The notes under the pieces are model-generated. The model was not told the origin of the DNA and did not search any database. It saw nothing but the letters and a program-made list of their open reading frames with translations. Of a stretch of 64,000 nt of DNA, positions 1 through 8,359 are shown in pieces (positions within the stretch are counted from its first letter, which is position 1; every line of letters starts with the position of its first letter). Where the stretch lies: the NCBI RefSeq assembly GCF_005116645.1, contig NZ_SWCM01000009.1:1-64000 (forward strand). The letters run 5' to 3'. Made by a program: the position numbers and the translations under genes. The stretch is from Desulfopila sp. IMCC35006 (GTDB lineage Bacteria; Desulfobacterota; Desulfobulbia; Desulfobulbales; Desulfocapsaceae).

Positions 1-2
1 GA

Positions 3-236
3 CATCAGTGCTCGATTACCAGTAGCACCATTTTTGACTCATCAAAATTGTCTCTTACTACGTGGTTTCTGGCAATCTATCTCATAACGCAAGCCAAAGA
101 AGGAATGTCCGCCCTTAGTTTGCGCCGGTTCCTGGGCATATCAGTCAATGCAGCTTTTAAAATGAAACACAAGCTGCAGCACGTGATGAAGAATGCTGAT
201 GATCAACTTGTCCTTGAAGGCTTCATTGAACTGGTT
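3..236 (+). pseudogene. IS1595-type transposase, 5' part (interrupted)
   Basis: This reading frame is open from the left window edge, so the true start lies outside. The visible protein begins with a Cys/His-containing stretch (HQC), the end of the usual IS1595 zinc ribbon, and continues with the IS1595 N-terminal helix region (AIYLITQAKEGMSALSLRR). It stops making sense at ELVD, where the first catalytic Asp motif should be. The reading frame resumes exactly in phase at 2973. Removing 237-2972 (the IS21-type element plus one target copy) restores ELVDVYWGGK, the usual start of the DDE domain. The transposase is therefore inactive unless the inserted element excises precisely. Confidence 0.9.
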
Positions 237-244
237 GACGTGTA
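237..244. repeat. Target-site duplication, left copy
   Basis: The 8-bp sequence GACGTGTA occurs here and again at 2973-2980, immediately flanking the IS21-type element. Both copies sit at the same codon of the interrupted IS1595 transposase. This is direct evidence of transposition into that gene. An 8-bp duplication is within the range known for the IS21 family. Confidence 0.88.
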
Positions 245-591
245 TCAGATGTCAATTACTTTGTCCGGTTCGCGACAATTATCTTGTCCGGTTTTAGGTT
301 GCCGGTTTTCTTTGCTTTTTTCCTGCTAATTTTTCTAGTTTTTCTGCTCCATTTCAGTGACTTTTCAGATGGACCAATAGTTGACAATCGATGGACTGTT
401 GTAGTCGTCCTGTCCTTGAGGTTCCTATTTGGCGATGCTCAACAAAACCATTCTGCCCGTTAATCTGGTCGATTTACTTCCGAGGGAAGCGGAAGTAAAA
501 GACCGTTCCGAGAATGGGCCCCCAAAATGCTCGTCGGAGGATCGGTCTTTTACTGGAGCGATTTTGCGGCACTGTCATGCGTTATCCTCGG

Positions 592-1350
592 TTATGATAG
601 CTTGTGGTTACGTGCCATGGCCTCTTTTTTCCTGAAGCTATCAGCGTCAATTTCAATGATGCTTGCATGATGCACAAGCCTGTCGATGGCCGCGACAGTC
701 ATTGTGGTATCGGAAAATATCTGATCCCAGTTATTGAAAGAATGGTTGGCAGTGATAATCATACTGCCGGTTTCATATCGATGAGCAATAAGTTCAAAAA
801 GGACATGGGTTTCAGCCTCGCTCTTTCTAACGTAGCCGATGTCGTCCAAAACGAGAATCGCATACCTGTCCAGCCTGGCCAAAAGTCGTTCCAACTGGAG
901 CTCATTACGGGCCCGTTGCAGTTCCTGCACGAGTGCTGTCGCCTGGTAGTAACGTACTCTCGTGCCCCGTTCGATAAGCCCGTTGCAGATGGCGGCGGTC
1001 AAGTGGCTCTTCCCAGCACCGCTTGGTCCAAAAAAAAGAATGTTTTCCGCCCGCTTCACCCAGCCTGTATCAGAAGCCATCGCCTCGATCTTTCCCGCTT
1101 CAATATCCGGCAGGCAGCGAAAATCAAAAGAAGAAAGCGTCTTGCCAACCGGAAGTTTTGCTTCTTTAAAGTAACCGGCTATGCGGCGGCTATAGCGTTG
1201 GTTTACCTCTTCTTCGCATAAGGCGGTAAGATACTGCGCCGGATTCCATCCTTTCTGCAATGCCTGGTCTAAATAATTCTCCCAGAGCCCAGCCATGCCC
1301 GATAGTTTCAATTGCTTCAGTAAAACAGGCAAACTCGCCGTCTGAACCAT
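592..1350 (-). CDS. istB: IstB helper ATPase of IS21-type element
   Basis: A 252-aa AAA+ ATPase of the IstB/DnaC-like family, which assists the IstA transposase in target selection and strand transfer. Walker A is visible as GPSGAGKSH near residue 108, followed by Walker B ILVLDDIGY near residue 168. Length and motif spacing match the family. Its ATG overlaps the istA stop codon by one base (TGATG), the classic arrangement for translational coupling in IS21 elements. No frameshift or internal stop is seen, so it is probably functional. Confidence 0.95.
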   Translation of the reverse strand: MVQTASLPVLLKQLKLSGMAGLWENYLDQALQKGWNPAQYLTALCEEEVNQRYSRRIAGYFKEAKLPVGKTLSSFDFRCLPDIEAGKIEAMASDTGWVKRAENILFFGPSGAGKSHLTAAICNGLIERGTRVRYYQATALVQELQRARNELQLERLLARLDRYAILVLDDIGYVRKSEAETHVLFELIAHRYETGSMIITANHSFNNWDQIFSDTTMTVAAIDRLVHHASIIEIDADSFRKKEAMARNHKLS

Positions 1351-2873
1351 CAGTGCACCTCCAGCGGACTGGCATTTTTCAGCAGCTTATCATAGCTTGA
1401 CGGCAGTGGCTGTTGCACGGCAACATCCGGGATGTTTTTCCTTTTCTTGTCGAATTTATGCTGTAACTGGAGCAGACTGGGGACTATGTTGCGCACCATC
1501 GTTGTCTGAAGATACTCTCCCAGCTGCTGTTCGCAATCTGCCCTGGCGGCCAAGGCCAGGATGCCAACCATTGTCTTACAGGCCTTACGGGGCTCCATTT
1601 CCCCGTCAAGCCAGGCCCACAAAGATTTATACATCTCATTGGGCAGCAAATCGTCGCGAAGTTGCGAATATCTGAAGGCTTGCGGTTTCCGTTCAAGGCC
1701 AGCAATGACATGACGGTAGTCCACCTGTCGGGCTCGATGATTATGGTCAGAGGCAAAAACTCGAGCCAAGGTAACCGTATGAGTCGCTCCAAGGTAGATA
1801 GCCAGTCGGTTATCGTAGATATGCACACGAAGCGATTCGCCAATCAGACGGGACGGTACCGTGTACAAAACACGTTTCACCTGGATGGTACTCGATGTGC
1901 TGACCCGCACCACCTGTTCAGTGTAATCGGCGGTACGGTGCAGAGGAAGGGAATGCAAGTGCAGACGTTCTTCCTCTACCTTGTCTTTTTTGTGTACGTT
2001 GATATCTCGGACAATGCCGGCAAGAAAATCGGCATACGCTGATTCTGAAGAAAAATCAGAGGAATCACGGAGCAGCAAGGCCTGGTGAATACGCTTTTTC
2101 AGATGGCCGTGAAGTGATTCAATTGCCCCATTTTCATGACCTTCACCACGGTTATTGCGGGTCGGCTCCATGCCGTAATACCCGCAAAGCTCTTCATAGC
2201 GCAGGGTTACATCCTGCACGGCATCTTTTGCCAAATTGCGATACGCTGCTGACAGGCTGTCACTGCGATGTTCACGGGGAACTCCGCCCAACCGCCAGAG
2301 AGCATCCTGGAGGCCTTCGGCCAGTGCGGTGTAAGACTCGCCACCATGGACGATATTTACTGAACACCAACCACTGAAAGCCAAACGAAAATGATACAGC
2401 AAATGGGTAAACGGTTGGCCCTGGATGGTAATTGTCACTTCTTTTAATTTTGTGAAATCAGAAAGCCCCATCCTGCCAGCTACCTGCTCCTGCCGAAACA
2501 GCACATCCTTATCCGCGCCGTACAGGGCCTTCCATTCGCTTACTCGACGCTGGAATGTCCGCAGTTTACTGTCTTGATATTCGCCGGGATGGTCTTTCTG
2601 CAGCTTATCAAAGAGTGTTATCGGCGACAACTGACAGTTCGTACGGAGCAATGGTTCTATCTCCTCTGTCCAGACATCAACAAAAGGGTCTCTTCGGGTT
2701 CGCCAATACCTTTTTGAACGGCTATCCGCCTGAAGCTCACCCTTCTCGATCCTGCGACCGGACCGCTCAGACATTCCGGCCTTGGCTGCCGCTGACTCCT
2801 GACTTTTTCCTACCTTGCGTTCTTCCATGTATAACTTGACCTGTTCTGAAATTAACCGATTGCCTGACACCAA
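1350..2873 (-). CDS. istA: IstA transposase (DDE) of IS21-type element
   Basis: A 507-aa transposase. The N-terminus has an HTH-like region (QESAAAKAGMSERSGRR, about residues 25-42). The integrase core carries the acidic triad in recognisable context: Asp in LSDFTKL near residue 138, Asp in HRSDSLSAA near residue 203, and Glu in GHENGAIES near residue 245. The C-terminal region contains the Mu-type beta-barrel part (VLYTVPSRLIG). Length is normal for IstA. It is the first gene of the istA-istB operon and reads towards the left end of the element. Nothing suggests inactivation. Confidence 0.95.
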   Translation of the reverse strand: MVSGNRLISEQVKLYMEERKVGKSQESAAAKAGMSERSGRRIEKGELQADSRSKRYWRTRRDPFVDVWTEEIEPLLRTNCQLSPITLFDKLQKDHPGEYQDSKLRTFQRRVSEWKALYGADKDVLFRQEQVAGRMGLSDFTKLKEVTITIQGQPFTHLLYHFRLAFSGWCSVNIVHGGESYTALAEGLQDALWRLGGVPREHRSDSLSAAYRNLAKDAVQDVTLRYEELCGYYGMEPTRNNRGEGHENGAIESLHGHLKKRIHQALLLRDSSDFSSESAYADFLAGIVRDINVHKKDKVEEERLHLHSLPLHRTADYTEQVVRVSTSSTIQVKRVLYTVPSRLIGESLRVHIYDNRLAIYLGATHTVTLARVFASDHNHRARQVDYRHVIAGLERKPQAFRYSQLRDDLLPNEMYKSLWAWLDGEMEPRKACKTMVGILALAARADCEQQLGEYLQTTMVRNIVPSLLQLQHKFDKKRKNIPDVAVQQPLPSSYDKLLKNASPLEVH

Positions 2874-2972
2874 AAACCTCCGGGGGAGTGAATTGTTTTT
2901 GGGTCGGACTATACCAGCTGGAACCGGACAAGATAGTTGTCATCTACCGGCCAAGTTAATTGTCACATAATA

Positions 2973-3482
2973 GACGTGTACTGGGGCGGCAAGAAGAGTG
3001 GTGGTAAACGAGGTCGAGGAGCGCCAGGTAAAACACCGTTCCTTGCTGCCGTTTCACGTAACGAACAAGGCCACCCTATTCATATGAGGATGAGTAAAAT
3101 AAACGCCTTCAACTCATCTGAGGTAACATTTTGGTCTCAGAAGCACCTTCATCCAGATGCGGTGGTTATTTCTGATGCTTTCAATCCCTTTAATTGCTTA
3201 TCCGATCTCGTAGCTTTTCATGGCAAAATCAAAACCTCTGGAATTTACGAGAATCCTGACAACAGGATCTTTCACTGGGTCAACACCATGATCAGCAACG
3301 TAAAGAGGGCTCTTCATGGAACATATCATTCTATAAGCTCAAAGCATTTACCTCGTTACCTGGCTGAATTTTGTTTTCGATTTAATAACAGGTTCTATAT
3401 AGGTGCAATGATAGGAAATTTGATTAAGTATGCAGCCAATACGAAGCCTAGACCCCTGCGCCTATTAAAGCTTGCGGAGTAA
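2973..3482 (+). pseudogene. IS1595-type transposase, 3' part (interrupted)
   Basis: This is the continuation of the transposase that begins before the window, cut off by the IS21-type insertion. From GACGTGTA the frame encodes DVYWGGK (first catalytic Asp region), then GRGAPGKTPFLAAV, then VISDAF (second Asp), and ends with HLPRYLAEFCFRFNNR, which contains the catalytic Glu. An open frame can be read from an ATG at 2937 inside the element, but its first 12 residues come from the IS21 terminus and are not native. The gene itself shows no other frameshift, so it was probably intact before the insertion. Confidence 0.9.
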
Positions 3483-3551
3483 GAGGGGTAATCAGATTAT
3501 CATTTCTAAAATTCAAGGCAAAGCTTGGGATATCTTATTCCGACCAGAAAT

Positions 3552-3865
3552 GTGATGACCGATGGTCTCGAATGCTTGACTGCTTTTAAGAAGAGCGATC
3601 ATGAGCATATTGTCTTTATAACCGGTGGTAATCCTGAAAGTGTTAAAATGCCTGAATTTAAATGAGTAAACACCATCACTGACAACGTTAAGACCGTTTT
3701 GCAAGGGAATTTCAGACAATCAGTAAAAAACATTTTCCACGCTACCTCGCTGAGTTTTGCTACCGATTCAACCGACGCTAAGACTTAAAACAAATGATAA
3801 ACGATTTGCCTACATCGCCTTTAGAACCACGCCCGCACCTCAGCGCGGTTGCTGAAAGTGGCTGA
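3552..3865 (+). pseudogene. Decayed IS1595-type transposase fragment
   Basis: A second IS1595 remnant, C-terminal half only. One frame reads VMTDGLECLTAFKK, then HEHIVFITGGNPESVKMPEFK, then a TGA exactly where the family has the Trp of the KWVNT motif, then VNTITDNVKTVLQG. A frameshift near 3722 moves the homology to KKHFPRYLAEFCYRFNRR followed by a TAA, then DLKQMINDLP to a final TGA. At least two stops and one frameshift make it dead. It differs clearly from the neighbouring interrupted copy, so it is an older and separate insertion. Confidence 0.85.
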
Positions 3866-4321
3866 GTGATGTGCATAATCAGAAATGTTTTTTACTGACA
3901 CTATGATATGTTGATATTTGCTACGAATCGAATTCTTCACATTACCGATGATGATATTGGGCCATGTAATCGACCGAATATTCGTCATATTTCTGCCTCA
4001 TCCGGTAACTATTGTTTCATGGATGTGTCCACAGTCGTCTAATAAACTGAAACAAGCTCAACAAGGCTTGCCTTACTTGGTAGTCAAAAAGTATAAAATA
4101 TTTAATGACAGTATAGTATAGTGTTGTTCATATTTCCTATGGTACTATTTTTATGGATTCTCCACATTTTTTGTTTTTAAATTGGAATGACTAAGCAGCT
4201 CCTGACATCTTTGAGCTCGATTGTTGGAGAAGAAGTTACAAAATTTGGCCAGAGCTTCATTCAATGAATTGCGACCATCGCACGCGCTAACTTTTATATT
4301 AAAGGGTTATGTAAGGATAAT
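3866..4321. other. AT-rich intergenic stretch before the polysaccharide cluster
   Basis: This 456-bp stretch lies between IS remnants and the first cluster gene. I see no convincing gene. A possible 67-codon reading frame at 3918-4121 has no recognisable features. The last 20 bases (AAAGGGTTATGTAAGGATAA) include a plausible ribosome-binding site for the gene starting at 4322. Confidence 0.5.
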
Positions 4322-6175
4322 ATGATAGCTGCAAATGGCTTTATAATAGAGATAACCAGTGACAATCATTCAACTCTCTGCAGTATAAAACTTCCAGAAT
4401 ACCCTGACATATCATCTGAAAGTAAAAAACTTTCTAAAGGTGTTACACTAAGGACTTGGTCGGCACCTATAGGGGATGTAAATTGTATAAAGAGTTATGC
4501 CGGTTATTATATTATTTTAAATGGTTATATTTCGAGTGGGCCTGGATTTCAAAGAGGAAAAACGCAAATTGATAATTGTATAAGAATCGGAGAATTATTC
4601 GATAGTGAAAGAGGGATTGACCGACTGAAGAAACTTGTAACTAATTTGTCTGGCTCATTTACAATAACTGTTATTGATTGTCATAATAGACGAGTGTATG
4701 CAGCAACGGATAGGGTGGGATCAAGGCCGTTATGGTATTCAACCAGTGGAGAGAGTTTGTTGGTTTCTTCTCATTCAGTGGCTATCGCACAAAGTCGAAG
4801 AAAAGTAGCATTTAGCCCTGGGGGCGTTGCATCGTTTTTATTATATGGAACACAAGTCGAACCCTCTAATTGTCTTTTCCAAGATATAAATAAAGTGAAA
4901 GAGGGAACGTTTACGATACTGTCTGTGGAGTCCACACCATGTGTTCATGCATATTATAGTTTTAAGCACTCCCCTGAAAAACGTCACAGAAAAGAATGGG
5001 TTGAAATTGTTGCAAATAGGCTGGTTAATGCTGCAGATAATTTAATTGAGAGCAATCAAAAAATTGGTCTTTTCTTAAGTGGAGGTGTTGACTCTCGATT
5101 GATTCTCACTGCCCTTATATCTGCTGGCATTAAGCCCGTTTTGATCACGCTGAGTGACTCCCAGAACATTGAGACAAGGGTCGCGAAAAAGGTAGCTACA
5201 TATTTTGCACTTCCACATGAGATTATAATAAGGGACCAAGATTGGTATTTGCGCAGTTTACAGAATGCTGTTTATGAATCCAACGGAGTGTATAGTTGGA
5301 CTCATGCACACTTTCGTGAAGCATGTCATAAAATGTATCAAAACCACGGAGTGGACACCTTTCTAGTGGGTGATTTATCCGAAGCCTTTAGTAAACTATT
5401 TTCGAGGATGCCAGCATCTGCAGTAAACCTTTGGCATAGCCGTGAGTTTTTACGGAATTTCAATTCTTTAATGCTTCCACTTTATACTCCAAAGAATAAG
5501 GCGCGAACGCTTAATCTACTAAAGCCTGAGTTTCGTGAGGCTGCCGTTCATGAATTAAATAAAGACATTGTTACTAGGTTTAGATATCTCCTTGATTGTT
5601 CTACAGATAGTTTAATTATTATGGATCAATTTTTTCGGTGGCAAAATGCAAATTGCCTTCCCACGTATGAAATGCTTTTAGATGTGAGGTCAGCTGCACG
5701 AGAACGTAATCTAATGTTTGATTTACAAATGCATGAGCTTATTGAAATTTTACCATCGTCAATACGCAACCGCAGCAATTTCGGTAGTGACCTTATAAAA
5801 AAGCTAAACCCAGGTGTTGCCAAATTGATTAACAGTAACACCTTGCTCCCGCTCGGTTGGCATCCTTCTCTTCATCGATTGGCCCAACAGGCACGGCCTT
5901 GGGTTGGTAGGGTGAGCAGATTTATGAAAAATAAGGAACACAGAAATGAAGGTTCGTGGCCCTCTAAAGCCTATTTATATAGAAAGGCTCCGAATTGGCG
6001 GACGAAAATTGAATCAATTATTTCAAACCAATCACTTTTTCCTCAAGAAATATTTGAACAAAGTAAGATTCATAATATTTTGAAGTCACTTGACGATGGA
6101 GATGTTTCCGCTCAGTATGATCTGGAACGAATTGTAAGTATCGGAATAATAACTGAATGGATCCTCAACGACTAA
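4322..6175 (+). CDS. Asparagine synthase-like amidotransferase, no N-terminal Cys
   Basis: A 617-aa protein of the asparagine synthetase B superfamily. Residues about 1-210 resemble the class II glutamine amidotransferase domain (GSFTITVID, ATDRVGSRPLWY). Residues about 235-600 form the synthetase domain with the ATP-pyrophosphatase loop SGGVDSR near residue 254. The catalytic Cys expected at position 2 is absent: the protein starts MIAANGF, with no Cys in the first 20 residues. Glutamine hydrolysis is therefore unlikely, and free ammonia or another amine donor may be used. Related proteins occur in exopolysaccharide/exosortase loci, where they may amidate sugar acids or peptides. Base composition is AT-rich, like the next few genes. 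Confidence 0.8.
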   Translation: MIAANGFIIEITSDNHSTLCSIKLPEYPDISSESKKLSKGVTLRTWSAPIGDVNCIKSYAGYYIILNGYISSGPGFQRGKTQIDNCIRIGELFDSERGIDRLKKLVTNLSGSFTITVIDCHNRRVYAATDRVGSRPLWYSTSGESLLVSSHSVAIAQSRRKVAFSPGGVASFLLYGTQVEPSNCLFQDINKVKEGTFTILSVESTPCVHAYYSFKHSPEKRHRKEWVEIVANRLVNAADNLIESNQKIGLFLSGGVDSRLILTALISAGIKPVLITLSDSQNIETRVAKKVATYFALPHEIIIRDQDWYLRSLQNAVYESNGVYSWTHAHFREACHKMYQNHGVDTFLVGDLSEAFSKLFSRMPASAVNLWHSREFLRNFNSLMLPLYTPKNKARTLNLLKPEFREAAVHELNKDIVTRFRYLLDCSTDSLIIMDQFFRWQNANCLPTYEMLLDVRSAARERNLMFDLQMHELIEILPSSIRNRSNFGSDLIKKLNPGVAKLINSNTLLPLGWHPSLHRLAQQARPWVGRVSRFMKNKEHRNEGSWPSKAYLYRKAPNWRTKIESIISNQSLFPQEIFEQSKIHNILKSLDDGDVSAQYDLERIVSIGIITEWILND

Positions 6176-6556
6176 CGTTTTAATTGTGTTTCAATTCTTA
6201 TACGGATTATACAAGTTGTTTGTCGTTCAGATTCAAGCGGCGATTTTATATAATATTGGTTTTCGAAAATATTATATAAATAGATCTGCTAATTCAGGTA
6301 TGTTTTGAAATAAAATAAGTAATAAGTTCCTTTTTATTAAATTTTTAAATTTCAAAAAGCCTAAATCTAATCAACAGGCCGACAAATTGCTTTCTGAATG
6401 GAATTATTGATACTAGAGACTTTTATAAAGGCACGCAAAACTAAAGAATCCAGTAGAATTAAACCAACCTACGGTATACTGAAAAGTATCAGTATTTTCT
6501 TTTTTGGACCGTTTCAGCATAAAATGCAGAGTTAATTTCTAATCTAGGGATAATAT
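6176..6556. other. AT-rich intergenic stretch, nothing recognised
   Basis: This 381-bp stretch separates the asparagine synthase-like gene from the glycosyltransferase. It is very AT-rich and has stops in all frames. I see no RNA gene or clear terminator. The promoter for the glycosyltransferase presumably lies in its right half. Confidence 0.4.
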
Positions 6557-7513
6557 ATGGACTTAACAATTATCACGGTAAACTGGAATGGTGAAGAATT
6601 TATTTCTGCTTGTTTACAATCGATAATGAATGCCAGACAAAATTTAAAAATTCAAGTAATTGTAGTCGATAATGCCTCTAAAGACAATAGTGTTGCGCTG
6701 GTGAAAAGAGGTCACCCGGAAGTTGAGCTTGTTTGTTCAGATAAAAACCTTGGTTTTGGAAAAGCTTGTAATCTTGGACTTAAAAAATCTTTAGGGGACT
6801 TGGTGATGTTTTTAAATCCGGATGTATCTGTCGCAAAAAACACACTGAGCACTATTGTCCATTTTTTTAGCCAACATCCTACTGTTGGGGGAGTAGGGTG
6901 TAAAATAAAAGGTATTGATGGTCAAGTGCACCCTTTAATGATTCAGCAATTTCCCTCTCCATTTCTCGAGTTTATAAAGCTTTTTGCCATTAACAGCAAA
7001 ATAATGAAAGCTATCGGTATTCATCTGCCTCAAAAAAATCCTTCAATTTCAGGTGAGGTAGTGAAACTTTCCGGGGCTTGTTTCACCATACGACGGGAAA
7101 TATTAATAAAACTCAATGGATTTGATGAACGTTTCTTTATGTATTGTGAAGACGGTGAACTCTCCAAGAGAATTGTTGAAGCAGGTTGGGAACTTTATTA
7201 TCTCGCAGAAACTGAAGTGGTGCATAACCAGGGAGCATGTTCCAGAAAAGCACCGAAAGGATTCTCTACTTTGATGCAGTGCAATTCCTTCGAAAAATAT
7301 ATTGAAAAAGAATACCATCGATTTGGGGCATTGCGCTACCGTTTCTATATGTTTATTGGAAGTCTACTCCGTATGTCAATCAGTATTACAGCAATTATCT
7401 TTGCTTTATTACTTAAACGTAATTCGATGCAAATATGGGAACGTCGCATTGCTAAGAATTGGCTTATATTTAAATGGAGTATCTTTCTTGCAAAACCCGA
7501 TATTCCCGATTGA
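6557..7513 (+). CDS. Family 2 glycosyltransferase (rhamnosyltransferase-like)
   Basis: A 318-aa inverting GT-A glycosyltransferase. It opens with IITVNWNGEEFISACLQS (about residues 5-22), the standard nucleotide-sugar fold. The metal/nucleotide motif appears as FLNPDVSV near residue 90, the NPD variant typical of WbbL-like rhamnosyltransferases. The region around FFMYCEDGELSKRI (about 193-206) matches the acceptor-side ED motif. A hydrophobic segment near residues 265-290 could anchor it to the inner membrane. It probably adds one sugar to the lipid-linked repeat unit of the cluster polysaccharide; the exact sugar cannot be told from sequence. Confidence 0.88.
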   Translation: MDLTIITVNWNGEEFISACLQSIMNARQNLKIQVIVVDNASKDNSVALVKRGHPEVELVCSDKNLGFGKACNLGLKKSLGDLVMFLNPDVSVAKNTLSTIVHFFSQHPTVGGVGCKIKGIDGQVHPLMIQQFPSPFLEFIKLFAINSKIMKAIGIHLPQKNPSISGEVVKLSGACFTIRREILIKLNGFDERFFMYCEDGELSKRIVEAGWELYYLAETEVVHNQGACSRKAPKGFSTLMQCNSFEKYIEKEYHRFGALRYRFYMFIGSLLRMSISITAIIFALLLKRNSMQIWERRIAKNWLIFKWSIFLAKPDIPD

Positions 7514-7615
7514 TTTATTAATAAATACATTTTTTAGTCGGCGGCGGCAAATAAACTACCCTATTGAACAGACAAGATAATATGCAAAAAATGTATCAAA
7601 AAAGGACTTATAAAA

Positions 7616-8284
7616 TTGTTAAGACAAAAATTTAATATGTTTAATTCTCTTTTTTGGAGAACAATTCGAAATAGATTTATATCCCAAAAAAATAGATACC
7701 TGGCATCGAATCCTAAGTTTAGCAAATTTGATATTGGTGAGTGGACATACGGAACTCCAAATGTGTTTTTAGGAAGAACACATGGCAAATTACGAATAGG
7801 AAAGTATTGCTCAATAGGTCCAAATGTTGAAATCGTCTTAGTTGGTGATCACCGGACAGATTTTGTCACCACCTATCCATTTTCCGTGTTTTTTGAAGAA
7901 TGCAATCATCTTACGGGATTCCCTCGGCACCGTGGTGATGTTGTTATAGGTAATGATGTTTGGTTGTGTTATGGGGCTCGCATTTTATCTGGTGCCACTA
8001 TTGGAGACGGTGCTGTAATCGGTATGGATGCAGTGGTGACGAAAGATATACCATCCTACGCAATTGTGATAGGAAATCCTGCAAAGATTATTCGTTACCG
8101 GTTCAAACCAGAGATTATTGAAAAATTGCTCTCAATAAAATGGTGGGATTGGCCACATGAAAATGTTTTGAAAGCTGCCCCCTATTTGGCACATGAAGAT
8201 ATCGATAACTTTATAAAATTTGCGTCGTCAAACGTTGATGATCTGAGGTCAGTTCGTGAAGTATTCAATAATAAAAAACAGTGA
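7616..8284 (+). CDS. CatB-like hexapeptide O-acetyltransferase
   Basis: A 222-aa left-handed beta-helix acyltransferase. Hexapeptide-type turns run from about residue 45 to 165 (LRIGKYCSIGPNVEIV, VVIGNDVWLCYGARIL, ATIGDGAVIGMDAVV). The insertion GDHRTDFVTTYPF near residues 80-92 is characteristic of the CatB/Vat group and holds the likely catalytic His. It probably acetylates a sugar in the polysaccharide. The start used is a TTG at 7616 preceded by AAAGGA; an ATG at 7637 would remove seven residues and is a reasonable alternative. It follows the glycosyltransferase on the same strand and may be co-transcribed. Confidence 0.83.
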   Translation: MLRQKFNMFNSLFWRTIRNRFISQKNRYLASNPKFSKFDIGEWTYGTPNVFLGRTHGKLRIGKYCSIGPNVEIVLVGDHRTDFVTTYPFSVFFEECNHLTGFPRHRGDVVIGNDVWLCYGARILSGATIGDGAVIGMDAVVTKDIPSYAIVIGNPAKIIRYRFKPEIIEKLLSIKWWDWPHENVLKAAPYLAHEDIDNFIKFASSNVDDLRSVREVFNNKKQ

Positions 8285-8359
8285 TACAAGAATCTCTAAA
8301 ACTAGCTTTGGGCGTTCAAAATTTGGTGGTATTGGAAGTTACATACTACCGATCTCAAC

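Larger units (their letters stand above)
245..2972 (-). mobile_element. IS21-family insertion sequence
   Basis: A 2728-bp element holding istA and istB on the minus strand. Both ends carry the multiple short terminal repeats typical of IS21 elements. The left end reads AATTACTTTGTCCGGTT and then AATTATCTTGTCCGGTT. The right end, reverse-complemented, aligns over 43 positions with few mismatches and contains CAACTATCTTGTCCGGTT. The left 350 bp (about 245-591) hold no credible gene. They contain an inverted repeat around 497-558 (AGTAAAAGACCG paired with CGGTCTTTTACT), a possible terminator for transcription leaving istB. The element appears intact, with both genes full length. Confidence 0.9.

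Noticed and set aside
604-1221. Open frame of 205 codons on the plus strand inside the IS21-type element
   Set aside because: It is antisense to istB, whose motifs and length are complete; no family features are seen in the plus-strand frame.
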